A stretch of DNA of 64,000 bases from Polynucleobacter sp. AP-Nino-20-G2 (GCF_018688235.1 NZ_CP061313.1:1905130-1969129); one strand, 5' to 3'. Positions 38,095 through 48,384 are shown, numbered from the stretch's first letter. Made by a program: numbers and translations. Notes: generated by a model from the sequence alone, not told the origin.

Positions 38095-39540
38095 TTAATA
38101 ACGGTAGTGGTCAGCCTTGTATGGGCCTTCCTTCGTTACGCCAATGTATGAAGCTTGCTGATCAGACAATACTGTCAACTCTGCATTGAGCGTCTTCAAC
38201 TGCAAGCGAGCAACCTTTTCATCCAAATGCTTAGGCAATGTGTAAACACCGATTGGGTATTTATCTGTACCAACGGCATTCCACAATTCAATCTGAGCAA
38301 TCACTTGGTTTGCAAATGAAGAGCTCATGACGTATGAAGGATGTCCAGTACCGCAACCGAGGTTCACTAAACGGCCTTTAGCCAAGATGATGATGCGCTT
38401 CTCAGGCATGCCATTGGCCGCCGGAAAAATCACATGGTCAACTTGTGGCTTAATTTCTTCCCACTTGTATTTTTCAATACCAGCAACATCAATCTCGTTA
38501 TCAAAGTGGCCAATGTTGCAAACGATGGCCTGATTCTTCATCTTCACCATATGGTCATGGGTAATCACATGGTAGTTACCTGTTGCAGAAACAAAGATGT
38601 CCGCTTTATCAGCAGCGTAGTCCATCGTTACAACGCGGTAACCTTCCATCGCGGCTTGCAATGCACAGATTGGATCCACTTCGGTCACCCAAACCTGGGC
38701 AGACAAAGCACGCAAAGCTTGTGCGGAGCCTTTACCCACATCGCCATAACCACAAACCACTGCAACTTTACCGGCAACCATCACATCGGTAGCGCGCTTG
38801 ATCGCATCAACCAAAGACTCGCGGCAACCATACAGGTTGTCGAACTTGCTCTTAGTAACAGAATCGTTCACGTTAATTGCTGGGAATTTCAAATCACCCT
38901 TAGCAAACATTTGATACAGGCGATGTACGCCAGTAGTGGTTTCTTCTGTAACGCCTTTGACTTTTTCTAAGCGTGTGGAATACCAAGTCGGATCTTGCGC
39001 CAATTTCTTTTTAATAGCCGCAAATAAAATCGTTTCTTCTTCGCTCGTTGGATGGTTCAAGCAAGCTTGATCTTTCTCAGCGCGGGCACCGAGGTGCAAT
39101 AACAAAGTGGCATCACCACCGTCATCCAAAATCATATTGGTAAAGCCACCATCAGCCCATTCAAAAATACGATGGGTGTAATCCCAGTATTGCTCAAGGG
39201 TTTCGCCTTTGATCGCAAATACAGGCGTGCCATTTGCAGCAATCGCAGCGGCAGCGTGATCTTGTGTAGAGAAAATATTGCAAGAAGCCCACTGCACTTC
39301 AGCGCCGAGCGCTTCAAGGGTCTCAATCAATACCGCAGTTTGAATGGTCATGTGCAATGAACCAGTAATGCGTGCACCACGCAATGGTTGCTGCGCCGCG
39401 AACTCATCACGAATAGCGATCAATCCAGGCATTTCTGTTTCAGCAATAGCGATTTCTTTACGGCCAAAATCAGCCAAGGAAATATCGGCAATAGCGCAAC
39501 GGGTTGCAACAAAGTTGTTTAAATCGGAAACGGTACTCAT
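38095..39540 (-). CDS. ahcY: Adenosylhomocysteinase
   Basis: About 481 residues from the ATG at 39540 (GGAGC upstream). A longer in-frame start at 39600 would translate the 3' end of the leader and is rejected. The N-terminus [19 protein letters not shown], the NAD-binding [11 protein letters not shown] and the C-terminal YKADHYRY are diagnostic. It hydrolyses S-adenosylhomocysteine to homocysteine and adenosine, clearing the inhibitory product of methylation. An SAH riboswitch occupies the leader. Confidence 0.97.
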   Translation of the reverse strand: MSTVSDLNNFVATRCAIADISLADFGRKEIAIAETEMPGLIAIRDEFAAQQPLRGARITGSLHMTIQTAVLIETLEALGAEVQWASCNIFSTQDHAAAAIAANGTPVFAIKGETLEQYWDYTHRIFEWADGGFTNMILDDGGDATLLLHLGARAEKDQACLNHPTSEEETILFAAIKKKLAQDPTWYSTRLEKVKGVTEETTTGVHRLYQMFAKGDLKFPAINVNDSVTKSKFDNLYGCRESLVDAIKRATDVMVAGKVAVVCGYGDVGKGSAQALRALSAQVWVTEVDPICALQAAMEGYRVVTMDYAADKADIFVSATGNYHVITHDHMVKMKNQAIVCNIGHFDNEIDVAGIEKYKWEEIKPQVDHVIFPAANGMPEKRIIILAKGRLVNLGCGTGHPSYVMSSSFANQVIAQIELWNAVGTDKYPIGVYTLPKHLDEKVARLQLKTLNAELTVLSDQQASYIGVTKEGPYKADHYRY

Positions 39541-39605
39541 GAATGCTCCAGCTAAATACGATTCAATGCTGGAGTAAGAACTCGCTAGCCATTGAATCAT
39601 GGGTT

Positions 39606-39706
39606 AGCGAGCGCAGTTGCAATTAGCAAATTCCGTTTAGGAACTCACTCCCTTCAAGCCTGGGGAAGTGCTGGGTCTCAGCATTCCTTGCAACGCTCCT
39701 TGAAGG
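39606..39706 (-). ncRNA. S-adenosylhomocysteine (SAH) riboswitch
   Basis: Minus strand, 5' to 3': CCUUCAAG then GAGCGUUGCAA opens P1, closed at the 3' end by UUGCAAC-UG-CGCUC. Between them GGAAUGCUG / CAGCACUUCC forms the P2 hairpin. Then CUUGAAGG pairs with the 5' CCUUCAAG as the P4 pseudoknot. An optional small hairpin AGUUCC / GGAAUU follows. All helices of the SAH aptamer class are present, and the ahcY start lies 65 bases further on. SAH binding should raise ahcY-metF expression. Confidence 0.92.
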
Positions 39707-39736
39707 TATGGCGAAATTGTAATCAATTTCGCCATA
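39707..39736. repeat. 13-bp perfect inverted repeat abutting the SAH aptamer
   Basis: TATGGCGAAATTG and CAATTTCGCCATA flank a 4-base loop (TAAT on the plus strand). The repeat ends exactly one base before the 5' helix of the SAH riboswitch. It is not followed by a T-run in either direction. It could be a Rho-dependent or weak terminator for metK, an mRNA processing site, or a protein-binding site near an ahcY promoter. Confidence 0.85.
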
Positions 39737-39785
39737 TTTAGCTTCAATACAACAACAAACTACCAATTTACTGCTTGCAGGCCGA

Positions 39786-40952
39786 TTACAGGCCCGCTGC
39801 TGCGCGTAAGGCAGGAGCCTTATCGCACTGCTCCCAAGTAAATTCTGGCTCCTCACGACCAAAGTGGCCGTAAGCAGCAGTCTTACGATAAATCGGGCGC
39901 AAGAGATTCAGCATCTTCACAATACCCTTTGGACGCAAGTCAAAGTGCTCGGACACCAATTGCGCAATCTTCTCGTCAGAGATCTTGCCCGTACCGAATG
40001 TGCTCACCATTACTGAAGTTGGCTTTGCTACACCGATTGCGTAGGAGATCTGAATCAAGCACTTGCTTGCTAAGCCTGCGGCAACCACGTTCTTGGCAAC
40101 ATAACGGCCTGCGTATGCGGCAGAGCGGTCAACCTTAGAAGGATCTTTGCCGGAGAATGCGCCACCACCATGTGGAGCTGCGCCGCCGTATGTATCAACA
40201 ATAATTTTGCGGCCAGTCAAACCACAATCGCCTTGTGGGCCACCGATCACAAATCGACCTGTTGGATTAACCAAGAAGTTAATCGCACCCTTGATGAGAT
40301 GCTTAGGCAATACTGGCTTGATGATTTCCTCAATCACTGCTTCACGCAATTTCTCGAGTGAAATTTCTTCATCGTGCTGAGTAGAGAGAACAACGGTATC
40401 AATAGAGTCTGGCTTACCATCAACATAACGCAGGGTTACTTGGGACTTCGCATCTGGGCGCAACCAGTTCAAACGACCGTCGCGACGCAACTGAGATTGA
40501 CGCTCTACCAAACGGTGTGACAGGTGAATTGGCAAAGGCATGAGCTCTGCTGTTTCATCGCAAGCGTAACCAAACATGAGGCCTTGGTCACCAGCGCCTT
40601 GATCTAAGCCATCGTCGTGCGCTTTATCAACGCCTTGAGCAATATCAGGACTTTGCTTGTCATAGGCAACCAATACCGCACAACCTTTGTAGTCAATACC
40701 GTAATCTGTATTGTCGTAACCAATTTCACGCAAAGTATTGCGAGCAACTTGGATGTAATCCACATTCGCATTTGTAGTAATCTCACCGGCCAAAACAACT
40801 AAGCCGGTATTGCACAAAGTTTCTGCAGCAACACGCGCTGTCGGATCTTGAGCCAAGATGGCGTCTAAGATCGAATCAGAAATTTGGTCTGCTACTTTAT
40901 CGGGGTGACCTTCAGAAACGGATTCTGAGGTAAAGAAGTAATCGTTTGCCAT
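39786..40952 (-). CDS. metK: S-adenosylmethionine synthetase
   Basis: 388 residues. [20 protein letters not shown] (methionine and ATP contacts), [12 protein letters not shown], and the P-loop-like [19 protein letters not shown] are diagnostic. It makes SAM from methionine and ATP. AAAGGA lies 8 bases ahead of the ATG. A SAM-II-like aptamer lies 70-120 bases upstream. Downstream is ahcY with its own riboswitch, giving a compact SAM-cycle locus. Confidence 0.97.
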   Translation of the reverse strand: MANDYFFTSESVSEGHPDKVADQISDSILDAILAQDPTARVAAETLCNTGLVVLAGEITTNANVDYIQVARNTLREIGYDNTDYGIDYKGCAVLVAYDKQSPDIAQGVDKAHDDGLDQGAGDQGLMFGYACDETAELMPLPIHLSHRLVERQSQLRRDGRLNWLRPDAKSQVTLRYVDGKPDSIDTVVLSTQHDEEISLEKLREAVIEEIIKPVLPKHLIKGAINFLVNPTGRFVIGGPQGDCGLTGRKIIVDTYGGAAPHGGGAFSGKDPSKVDRSAAYAGRYVAKNVVAAGLASKCLIQISYAIGVAKPTSVMVSTFGTGKISDEKIAQLVSEHFDLRPKGIVKMLNLLRPIYRKTAAYGHFGREEPEFTWEQCDKAPALRAAAGL

Positions 40953-41020
40953 TACATATTCCTTTAAAAATTAACACGATCTAAGTGACAACTCGACGTG
41001 CCAGGAACCACAACGGCGAC

Positions 41021-41070
41021 GCTTTAGCAGAATTTATGAATCGCCCTGCAAGTTGCCTTAACTCAGCGAT
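41021..41070 (-). ncRNA. Candidate SAM-II riboswitch upstream of metK
   Basis: Minus strand: AUCGC (41070-41066) and GCGAU (41044-41040) form P1. The loop reads UGAGUUAAGGCAACUUGCAGG. After P1 comes UCAUAAAUU, then CUGCUAAAGCG. GCAG in the loop can pair with CUGC just before UAAA (GCAG/CUGC), giving the H-type pseudoknot. The loop start UGA-UUAA, the CUUGCAG element and the 3' GCUAAA match what I know of SAM-II aptamers. The metK ATG is 70 bases downstream, further than in typical SD-sequestering SAM-II leaders. Confidence 0.72.
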
Positions 41071-41155
41071 GGGGCAATTCTATCCGAAAAGCGCTATATC
41101 CATCAAGAACCGTGAGAAATTTGGCCCTGGGCTCAGCATTGAATATCATTGCAGG

Positions 41156-42016
41156 GTGCGCAAACTACTCTTCAAGCTCATTCTCAATGCAATAGCAGTC
41201 TTGCCCCTTTTCCTGGTCCAGGCAATTGGAGCGGCCTTAGGCATATTGGCTTATGTTGGCTCAAAGCAATATCGCTCACTTTTTCGTCCTCAATATGAGG
41301 CAGTGCTGAAAAGCCGCGGTTTGCCCCTTCAGATCTGGAGCGCTGCTGCCGCCTCCGGCCAACTCTTCTCCGATAGTCTGTGGATTTGGCGCAACCCCCA
41401 AAAGGCACTAAACCTAGTGGAGGTACAGGATTGGGAAGTGGTTGAAGCGGCAATCAGCGAAGGGCACGGCCTGGTAATGCTCACGCCCCACTTGGGTGGC
41501 TTTGAAATCATTCCCAGAGTCTTAGCGCAACACTTTCCAGCAACCATCCTCTATCGCCCCTCAAGACAAGCATGGCTTAATGAAGTGGTCGAAGAAGGTC
41601 GTGCATACCCCAATATGCATTTCGTACCCACCAACTTGAATGGGGTTCGTCAAATGACGCGCGCCTTAACGCGTGGCGAAGCCATTGGCATTCTTCCGGA
41701 TCAAGTGCCCAGCGGCGGTGAAGGTGTATGGGTCCCCTTTTTTGGGCGCCCCGCCTACACGACTCCGCTTCCTGCACGGCTAGCTAATCGCAACAACACG
41801 CCCGTCGTGATGTTTACCGCCAAACGCAAAGGGCTAGGCAAAGGATGGCTCATGCAAGCCAAGAGACTGGCGCCACTTTCAGAAGATTCTCTTCTCGCGG
41901 CGACAGAACTGAACATCGCAATTGAAAATGCTATCTTGACTGCACCCAACCAATTTATTTGGGCATACAACCGCTATAAGCATCCGAGCGGAGCGGAATT
42001 ACCACCAAGCCATTAG
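41156..42016 (+). CDS. Lysophospholipid/lipid A acyltransferase (LpxL/HtrB family)
   Basis: About 286 residues from GTG at 41156, where the typical N-terminal membrane anchor (LLFKLILNAIAVLPLFLVQAI) begins. ATG 41069 or a start at 40985 would read through the region that holds the metK leader. The acyltransferase motif HxxxxE/D is in MLTPHLGGFEI; LPDQVPSGGEGVWVPFFGRPA is the second family block. It adds a secondary acyl chain to Kdo2-lipid IVA at the inner membrane. A second homologue follows by 25 bases. Confidence 0.9.
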   Translation: MRKLLFKLILNAIAVLPLFLVQAIGAALGILAYVGSKQYRSLFRPQYEAVLKSRGLPLQIWSAAAASGQLFSDSLWIWRNPQKALNLVEVQDWEVVEAAISEGHGLVMLTPHLGGFEIIPRVLAQHFPATILYRPSRQAWLNEVVEEGRAYPNMHFVPTNLNGVRQMTRALTRGEAIGILPDQVPSGGEGVWVPFFGRPAYTTPLPARLANRNNTPVVMFTAKRKGLGKGWLMQAKRLAPLSEDSLLAATELNIAIENAILTAPNQFIWAYNRYKHPSGAELPPSH

Positions 42017-42041
42017 TTAATAAATTTATAATTTATTGAAG

Positions 42042-42941
42042 ATGATCTGGTTACAAAACTTCTTTAATTTTTTTGCGCTCAATCTGCTGCGCCTATTTGC
42101 GTTTCTCCCTTACACCCTTACCATCTACATAGGCTATGGCTTGGGCTGGCTGGTAGCGCATATCCCAAATGAACGAGTAAAAGTTGTTAAAACGAATTTA
42201 CGCCTGTGCTTTCCCAATCTCAGTGAAACAGGAATCGATGCGCTGGCACTTGAGCACTGGAAGTTATTTGGCCGCAGCGTAATTGAGAGAAGTCGTATCT
42301 GGCTTGGCAGCGGCAAACAAATTACTGACATCGTCACGATCAACTCTGCAATTACTTTGGGCGATCGCAAGCCTCGACTCTTAATCAATCCTCACTTTGT
42401 GGGACTTGAGGGCGGCTTCATGGCGCTTTCCGTTTTAGCAAGCCAGCATGATTGGCCGCGCGGTGCCGGTCTCTATCAAAATATGAAGAACCCATTCTTC
42501 AATCAAAAGATGATTGAATGGAGAAATCGTTTTGGCGGCAAATCCATTGAGAGGCAAAGTCGTTTACGTGATCTCATTCGAGAAATTCAAACGGGCAATT
42601 TTATTTTTATTGCTCCGGATATCGATCTAGGACCACGTGATTCTATTTTTGTACCCTTCTTTGGTATTCAGACAAATACGATTACCTCTGTCTCACGCCT
42701 AGCAAGACTCAGTGGCGCCGAAGTGTGCCTCATGACCACTACATTGAATCCAGATCGCAAAGCCTATACCTGCAACATCAGTGCACCACTGCCCAACTTC
42801 CCAACCGATGATGTAGAAGCTGATACAGCGCGCCTGAACAAATACATTGAAGATCTTGTTCGCGAAAGACCGGCAGAGTACTATTGGGTGCATAAACGCT
42901 TTAAACATAGGCCGCCTGGCGAACCTAGTCTTTATCAATAA
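42042..42941 (+). CDS. Second LpxL/LpxM-type lipid A acyltransferase
   Basis: 299 residues from the ATG at 42042 (a TTG two codons earlier is possible). An N-terminal membrane helix ([20 protein letters not shown]) precedes the catalytic [11 protein letters not shown] (HxxxxE). [20 protein letters not shown] and the terminal [15 protein letters not shown] are typical of the family. Together with the preceding gene it would place the two secondary acyl chains on lipid A; which acts first is not visible. Confidence 0.9.
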   Translation: MIWLQNFFNFFALNLLRLFAFLPYTLTIYIGYGLGWLVAHIPNERVKVVKTNLRLCFPNLSETGIDALALEHWKLFGRSVIERSRIWLGSGKQITDIVTINSAITLGDRKPRLLINPHFVGLEGGFMALSVLASQHDWPRGAGLYQNMKNPFFNQKMIEWRNRFGGKSIERQSRLRDLIREIQTGNFIFIAPDIDLGPRDSIFVPFFGIQTNTITSVSRLARLSGAEVCLMTTTLNPDRKAYTCNISAPLPNFPTDDVEADTARLNKYIEDLVRERPAEYYWVHKRFKHRPPGEPSLYQ

Positions 42942-42952
42942 TTGGAAATCTT

Positions 42953-43855
42953 TTGAGCACGAATCTAAATCAGTCCGCACGTAAGCTGCGCTTTACCAAA
43001 ATGCATGGTGCGGGCAACGATTTCATTGTGCTCAACGGCATTGACCAAGACCTCAGCAACATCACTCGTGAGCAGTGGCAAAAACTAGCGCACCGTCAGT
43101 TTGGTATTGGCGCAGATCAAATTCTGCTCGTTGAAAAAGCAAGTCGTCCAGATGCGGATTTTCGGTATCGTATTTTTAATGCCGATGGCGGCGAAGTTGA
43201 GCAGTGCGGCAACGGCTCTCGTTGCTTTGTTCGCTTTGTACTCGACCAAGGGCTGTCCAATAAAAATCCATTGCGTGTTGAAGTGGCGCATACCGTTCTT
43301 ACCCTCAAATCCCATGAAGATGGACGGGTTGAGGTGGATATGGGTGCGCCTATTTTTGAACACAGCAACATTCCGTTCGTAGCTGATGGCTTAGCAAGCA
43401 AACAAGAGTTTCATGAGATGCTCTATGCCCTTCCCATCGCCACTCCGGCTACCCATGACAGCTGGATTGGCGTGGTATCCATGGGCAACCCGCATGCCGT
43501 TCAAGTAGTGGGAGATGTCAATAGCGCACCGGTTCTAGAAGAAGGCCCCTCCATCGAAAAGCATACAGCCTTTCCTAAAAAGGTCAATGCGGGCTATATG
43601 CAAATCATGGGTCGCAATGAAATTAAGTTGCGTGTCTATGAGCGTGGCGCTGGCGAGACGCTTGCTTGCGGCACTGGAGCATGCGCAGCGGTTGTCTCAG
43701 GCATTCGTCGTGGACTACTCGATTCCCCTGTAAACGTTCACACCCGTGGCGGTGATTTACAGATCGCCTGGGGCGGAACTATCAATGAGATTATTCAGCC
43801 AGTCATCATGACTGGCCCAGCTATTACTGTCTTTGAGGGCGAAACCAGCATTTAA
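42953..43855 (+). CDS. dapF: Diaminopimelate epimerase
   Basis: 300 residues with a TTG start (GGA 8-10 bases upstream); no ATG fits, since [18 protein letters not shown] must be included. The two catalytic cysteines are in [13 protein letters not shown] and [12 protein letters not shown]. It converts LL- to meso-diaminopimelate for peptidoglycan and lysine. It follows the two acyltransferases with an 11-base gap, a common Burkholderiales order. It is convergent with pyrE. Confidence 0.95.
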   Translation: MSTNLNQSARKLRFTKMHGAGNDFIVLNGIDQDLSNITREQWQKLAHRQFGIGADQILLVEKASRPDADFRYRIFNADGGEVEQCGNGSRCFVRFVLDQGLSNKNPLRVEVAHTVLTLKSHEDGRVEVDMGAPIFEHSNIPFVADGLASKQEFHEMLYALPIATPATHDSWIGVVSMGNPHAVQVVGDVNSAPVLEEGPSIEKHTAFPKKVNAGYMQIMGRNEIKLRVYERGAGETLACGTGACAAVVSGIRRGLLDSPVNVHTRGGDLQIAWGGTINEIIQPVIMTGPAITVFEGETSI

Positions 43856-43887
43856 GGAAAGTGGCCATATTTACCGCAGCCCTTGAA

Positions 43888-44556
43888 TCAGATTCCGTAT
43901 TTCTCGCGATACGCTTTTACTGCTGGCAAGTAATTGGTCAGCTCCGCATCGCTAGATGCCGTTAAGAAAGCCATCAGATCAGCTAAATTGGCAATCGCCA
44001 CTACTGGCAAGCCAAATTCCTGCTCAACTGCTTGAACTGCGGATTTATCGCCAATCTCTGTTGCTGTTCCCGACTTCTCCATTCGATCTAAGGCGATCAA
44101 TACAGCAGCAGGTTCCGCACCAGCCGCGCGAATTAAGGCAACCGACTCTCTCACCGAAGTGCCTGCAGAGATAACGTCGTCAATGATGACCACTCTACCC
44201 TTCACAGGCGCACCCACCAAAGAACCCCCTTCTCCGTGATCCTTAGCTTCTTTGCGGTTATAGGCGTATGGCACGTTGCGACCGCTATCTGCTAAGGCAA
44301 TGGCAGTAGCAGCGGCCAAAGTAATACCCTTGTAGGCGGGGCCATAAAGCATGTCGTACTCAAGGCCTGATTCTTGCAAGGCTTTAGCGTAATAGCGTCC
44401 AAGAGCGCTTAAGCGCGCGCCATCATTAAATCCACCCGCATTAAAGAAATAAGGGGAGAGTCGACCAGCTTTGGTTTTAAACTCCCCAAACGACAAAACG
44501 TTTGCCTCTAAGGCGAAACGAATAAAGTTTTCTTGATTAGAATTTTTTGAGCTCAT
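43888..44556 (-). CDS. pyrE: Orotate phosphoribosyltransferase
   Basis: 222 residues. [20 protein letters not shown] near residue 24 and the PRPP-binding [18 protein letters not shown] identify the enzyme that makes OMP from orotate and PRPP. Length is normal. The start codon is only 8 bases from the divergent xth start, so its promoter must lie within or very near xth. Confidence 0.96.
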   Translation of the reverse strand: MSSKNSNQENFIRFALEANVLSFGEFKTKAGRLSPYFFNAGGFNDGARLSALGRYYAKALQESGLEYDMLYGPAYKGITLAAATAIALADSGRNVPYAYNRKEAKDHGEGGSLVGAPVKGRVVIIDDVISAGTSVRESVALIRAAGAEPAAVLIALDRMEKSGTATEIGDKSAVQAVEQEFGLPVVAIANLADLMAFLTASSDAELTNYLPAVKAYREKYGI

Positions 44557-44564
44557 AGGCCTAT
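44555..44564. promoter_or_regulatory. Palindrome between divergent pyrE and xth start codons
   Basis: ATAGGCCTAT is a perfect 10-base palindrome filling the gap between the two start codons and overlapping the pyrE ATG. It gives each mRNA an AGG a few bases ahead of its ATG, so one short element could serve as the Shine-Dalgarno core for both genes. Confidence 0.5.
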
Positions 44565-45347
44565 ATGTTACGCATCATTTCTGCCAACCTCAACGGAATC
44601 CGCTCCGCGGTCAAAAAGGGCTTTATGCCTTGGGTGGTCAAACAGAAGGCCGACTTTGTTTGCATGCAAGAGCTAAAAGCTCAGCAGGATGACCTAGAGG
44701 ATGCCATTCTCAATCCAGACGGTCTGCATGGCTTTTTTCACCATGCCGAGAAAAAAGGCTACAGCGGTTGCGGCATCTACACCCCCCACACACCAGATCA
44801 AGTTCTGTATGGTTATGGCAATGAGGAATTTGATGCTGAAGGTCGCTATGTAGAGGCAAGATTTAAGAAGCTATCCGTTATTTCCGTCTATATGCCTTCA
44901 GGCTCTAGTTCGCCAGAGCGACAAGAGGCGAAGTATCGTTATTTAGATTCTTTCTTGCCACACCTGATTGAATTAAAAAAGTCTGGGCGCGAAATCGTGC
45001 TCTGCGGCGATGTCAATATTGCCCACAATGAAATCGACCTGAAGAACTGGAAGGGCAACCTCAAGAACTCTGGATTCTTACCAGAAGAGCGTGCGTGGCT
45101 CACGAACCTCTTCGATAAAGTAGGTTACGTAGATGTCTATCGAAAATTAGAGCCTGAAGCGAGCGATGCCTGTTATACCTGGTGGAGCAATCGCGGTCAG
45201 GCTTATGCGAAAAATGTTGGGTGGCGTATTGACTATCACATCACCACGCCTGGAATTGCCGCTAGCGCCAAGCACACAGCCGTGTACAAGGATGAGCGCT
45301 TCTCCGATCATGCACCCTTAACGGTAGATTACGACTGGTCTATTTAG
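44565..45347 (+). CDS. xth: Exodeoxyribonuclease III
   Basis: 260 residues of the ExoIII/APE family. [26 protein letters not shown] (metal-binding Glu), [16 protein letters not shown] and the C-terminal SDHAPL are present. It is an AP endonuclease and 3'-5' exonuclease in base excision repair. It is divergent from pyrE and overlaps the convergent ampG end by 8 bases. Confidence 0.94.
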   Translation: MLRIISANLNGIRSAVKKGFMPWVVKQKADFVCMQELKAQQDDLEDAILNPDGLHGFFHHAEKKGYSGCGIYTPHTPDQVLYGYGNEEFDAEGRYVEARFKKLSVISVYMPSGSSSPERQEAKYRYLDSFLPHLIELKKSGREIVLCGDVNIAHNEIDLKNWKGNLKNSGFLPEERAWLTNLFDKVGYVDVYRKLEPEASDACYTWWSNRGQAYAKNVGWRIDYHITTPGIAASAKHTAVYKDERFSDHAPLTVDYDWSI

Positions 45348-46674
45348 CCAGTTGTGAATCGTGTTTTTTGAATTCAACTACCTTGAGGTACATGGCAAGC
45401 CAAATCAGAATTAACACTGGCGCGCCAATAATCGCCGTACTAACAAAGAATGCCTGGTAGCCAAAATGGTCAACAAACACTCCAGAAAATCCTGCCAGCC
45501 ACTTTGGCAATAGCAACATCATTGAGCTGAATAAAGCGTACTGAGTCGCTGAATATTGAATGTTTGTCAGTGACGATAAGAATGCAATAAAGGCAGCGCT
45601 CGCAATGCCCGAGCTTAAATTATCAGCGGAGATCACCCATACCAATCCATGTAAATCATGGCCCTGGGTAGCTAACCAAGCAAATAGCAAATTGCTTACA
45701 GCCGATAAAATAGCGCCCAAGAACAAGATGCGCATCACTCCGAAACGCAGCGTGAGCACGCCTCCAACGAAGGCGCCCACCAGAGTCATCACTACACCAA
45801 ACACCTTGCTCACTGCGGCAACTTCATCCTTGGTGTAGCCCATGTCAACATAGAAAGGATTAGCCATGATGCCCATGACAACATCGCTAATCCGATAGAT
45901 TGCAATTAAGGACAAAATCAAAATGGCATGCCATCCATAACGCTGAATGAAATCTGCAAAAGGCTCGACTACGGTTTGATACAGCCACGCTTTAGCATCA
46001 CGCACTTGGGGCAATTGAACGCGTAGCGGCTCTTTACTAAGTAAAGTGGTAATTACGCCCACTCCAATTGAGAGCGCCATGCAAAGATAAGCAAACTGCC
46101 AAGCGCTCGCATCATATGATCCCGCCCCCGCTTCAACTCGAGCTGCGAGCCACAACACACCAGCACCAGACCAAATCAAAGCGAGTCGATAACCTGTTTG
46201 GTAGGTTGCAGCTAAAGCGGCCTGGTGATCACTGTCAGCTGATTCGATGCGGAATGCATCAAGGGCGATATCTTGGGTGGCGGAGCCAAAAGCCACCAAC
46301 AATGCACACCAAACAATTGAAGTGAGTTGCGCCTGGGGATCAATACTAGCCATTCCAAGCAAGCCCAAGATAATCAACAGCTGCGCAAATAGAAGCCAGC
46401 TACGGCGCCTACCAAAAAATTTCGTTAGCAACGGGATTGGGAGTCGATCGACTAAGGGAGCCCACATCCACTTCACCGCGTAGATCAACCCTACCCAAGT
46501 GAGGTAACCAATGGTGCTGCGATCAATGCCTGCCTCTCTTAACCAGAAGCTGAGCGTTCCTAAGATGAGGAGCAGAGGAAGCCCTGCAGAGAAGCCCAAG
46601 AAGAGCATTCGCAAACAAGGCCATTCGAGGTAAACCCGAAAATCTTTTAACCAGGACCCAATCGCCTTAAGCAC
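45340..46674 (-). CDS. ampG: AmpG-family muropeptide MFS permease
   Basis: About 444 residues from GTG at 46674, which overlaps the metW stop region; a TTG at 46704 lies deeper in metW and is less likely. FRVYLEWPCLRMLFLGFSAG and LREAGIDRSTIGYLTWVG are the AmpG N-terminal signature; about 12-14 membrane helices follow. It imports GlcNAc-anhydroMurNAc peptides for cell-wall recycling. It is coupled to metW by overlap but functionally unrelated to it. Confidence 0.9.
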   Translation of the reverse strand: MLKAIGSWLKDFRVYLEWPCLRMLFLGFSAGLPLLLILGTLSFWLREAGIDRSTIGYLTWVGLIYAVKWMWAPLVDRLPIPLLTKFFGRRRSWLLFAQLLIILGLLGMASIDPQAQLTSIVWCALLVAFGSATQDIALDAFRIESADSDHQAALAATYQTGYRLALIWSGAGVLWLAARVEAGAGSYDASAWQFAYLCMALSIGVGVITTLLSKEPLRVQLPQVRDAKAWLYQTVVEPFADFIQRYGWHAILILSLIAIYRISDVVMGIMANPFYVDMGYTKDEVAAVSKVFGVVMTLVGAFVGGVLTLRFGVMRILFLGAILSAVSNLLFAWLATQGHDLHGLVWVISADNLSSGIASAAFIAFLSSLTNIQYSATQYALFSSMMLLLPKWLAGFSGVFVDHFGYQAFFVSTAIIGAPVLILIWLAMYLKVVEFKKHDSQLAK

Positions 46675-47248
46675 GACGGATGCGGAATAGCGCCAAACTT
46701 CCAAACAGATTGGGCAACAAGGTCACCTGACGACCCTCATGCAAGATGCATTGATCCAGAATTTTCAGTCCAAGACTAGAGGCCAGCCTCTCAAAATCGG
46801 CAACCGTTAAAACACGGACATTGGGGGTGTTGTACCACTGATATGGCAAACTTTTAGAAACCGGCATGCGCCCAAAGCCAACCGCCAAACGATGGGACCA
46901 GTGCCCAAAATTTGGGAAAGATATAACGGATTCTTTGCCGACACGAACCACTTCGCGCAAAATCTTTTCAGTCTGATGAATAGTCTGCAAAGTTTGGGAG
47001 AGAACAACCGTATCAAAACTGTCGTTCTCAAACAAAGCTAAGCCGCCTTCAAGATTTTGCTGAATGACGTTCAACCCCTTTTGCACACAAGAGAGAACGC
47101 GCGCATCATCAATCTCTACACCGTAGGCATGTACTGGTTTTTGCTTGTATAGGTATTCCAAGAAGCTACCATCACCACAGCCGAGATCAAGCACTTCACT
47201 ATTAGGGGCAATCCATTTCGCGATTGCCGCAAAGTCTGCGCGCTTCAT
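46667..47248 (-). CDS. metW: Methionine biosynthesis protein MetW
   Basis: 193 residues, SAM-binding methyltransferase fold with [35 protein letters not shown] and [19 protein letters not shown] are typical of MetW. It is encoded with metX in many proteobacteria and is needed for, or activates, the homoserine acyltransferase. Its ATG overlaps the metX stop (ATGA). Confidence 0.94.
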   Translation of the reverse strand: MKRADFAAIAKWIAPNSEVLDLGCGDGSFLEYLYKQKPVHAYGVEIDDARVLSCVQKGLNVIQQNLEGGLALFENDSFDTVVLSQTLQTIHQTEKILREVVRVGKESVISFPNFGHWSHRLAVGFGRMPVSKSLPYQWYNTPNVRVLTVADFERLASSLGLKILDQCILHEGRQVTLLPNLFGSLALFRIRRA

Positions 47249-48384
47249 GGTTGGTCCTTTAGCATTTGCTCAAAGTAAGCGCGAATCAAATTGTGATAAC
47301 GCGGATCATCCAACAGGAAAGCATCGTGGCCATGAGGCGCATCGATCTCTGCGTAGCTCACTTCACTCTTATTGCTCAATAAAGACTCCACAATCTCACG
47401 ACTGCGATTTGGCGGGAAGCGCCAGTCGGTGGAGAAACTCACCACTAGGAACTTAGCCTGCACCTCAGCCAGCGCACGGTTCAAGCTACCCTCATAACGA
47501 CGCGAGGGATCAAAGTAATCTAATGCCCTAGTAATCAGTAGATAAGTATTGGCATCAAAATATGTAGAAAACTTGTCACCTTGATGGCGCAAGTAACTCT
47601 CTACTTCGAATTCCACATCGAAGCTAAAACGGTAATCATTTGACTCGCCATTGGGTCGCTGTAATTCACGACCAAATTTCTCAGCCATGTCATCGTCTGA
47701 CAAATAGGTGATGTGACCAACCATACGGGCCAACCTCAGGCCACGCTTTGGAACCACTCCATACTCATAGTAATTGCCCCCATGAAAATCGGGGTCAGAC
47801 AAAATGGCATTGCGCGCCACTTCATTGAAGGCAATATTTTGCGCACTCAGTTTTGGTGTTGAAGCAATCACGACACAGTGCTGCAATCGCTTAGGAAATT
47901 GAATCGCCCAAGCCATCGCCTGCATGCCGCCAAGACTGCCCCCCATCACCGCTGCAAATCGGCGAATACCTAATTTGTCGGCTAGGCGAGCTTGGGTGTT
48001 TACCCAATCCTCAACAGTAACTACTGGAAAATCTGCGCCATAGGGCTTGCCGCTTGCGGGATTAATGCTCATCGGCCCAGTTGAGCCAAAGCAGGAGCCT
48101 AAGTTATTCACACCGATGACAAAAAAATGATCGGTATCGACAGGTTTGCCTGGTCCGATCATGTTATCCCACCAACCAATATCGTTGGGATTATCAGGAT
48201 TTGGTCCGGCTACATGGTGTGAAGCATTTAAGGCATGGCAAACCAAGACGGCATTACTTTTATCAGCATTGAGCTTGCCGTAGGTTTCAATAACTAAGTC
48301 ATAGCCAGATAGAGTGGCGCCACTCTGCAAAGGCAAAGGCTCGGCAAAGTGAATAGTATTTCTAGAGAGATGTAACTCGCTCAT
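47245..48384 (-). CDS. metX: Homoserine O-acyltransferase (MetX family)
   Basis: 379 residues, alpha/beta-hydrolase fold. The nucleophile elbow [14 protein letters not shown] carries the catalytic Ser; the late [10 protein letters not shown] gives the Asp and [11 protein letters not shown] the His. It acylates homoserine for methionine synthesis. MetX proteins paired with MetW are often succinyltransferases, so the acyl donor is left open. It overlaps the slmA-like stop by 4 bases. I see no riboswitch directly in front of it. Confidence 0.94.
   Translation of the reverse strand: MSELHLSRNTIHFAEPLPLQSGATLSGYDLVIETYGKLNADKSNAVLVCHALNASHHVAGPNPDNPNDIGWWDNMIGPGKPVDTDHFFVIGVNNLGSCFGSTGPMSINPASGKPYGADFPVVTVEDWVNTQARLADKLGIRRFAAVMGGSLGGMQAMAWAIQFPKRLQHCVVIASTPKLSAQNIAFNEVARNAILSDPDFHGGNYYEYGVVPKRGLRLARMVGHITYLSDDDMAEKFGRELQRPNGESNDYRFSFDVEFEVESYLRHQGDKFSTYFDANTYLLITRALDYFDPSRRYEGSLNRALAEVQAKFLVVSFSTDWRFPPNRSREIVESLLSNKSEVSYAEIDAPHGHDAFLLDDPRYHNLIRAYFEQMLKDQP

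Noticed and set aside
39541..39600. Longer ahcY start at 39600
   Set aside because: It would translate the 3' end of the SAH riboswitch leader; homologues begin at [13 protein letters not shown] residues and a good Shine-Dalgarno precedes 39540.
40953..41020. Intrinsic terminator between the SAM-II candidate and metK as its expression platform
   Set aside because: I found only 3-4 bp stems near the short T-run; the mechanism of the candidate riboswitch remains open.
40985..41155. N-terminal extension of the first acyltransferase reading from 40985
   Set aside because: The added 57 residues look unlike LpxL N-termini and lie over the metK leader and SAM-II candidate; GTG 41156 begins right at the expected membrane anchor.
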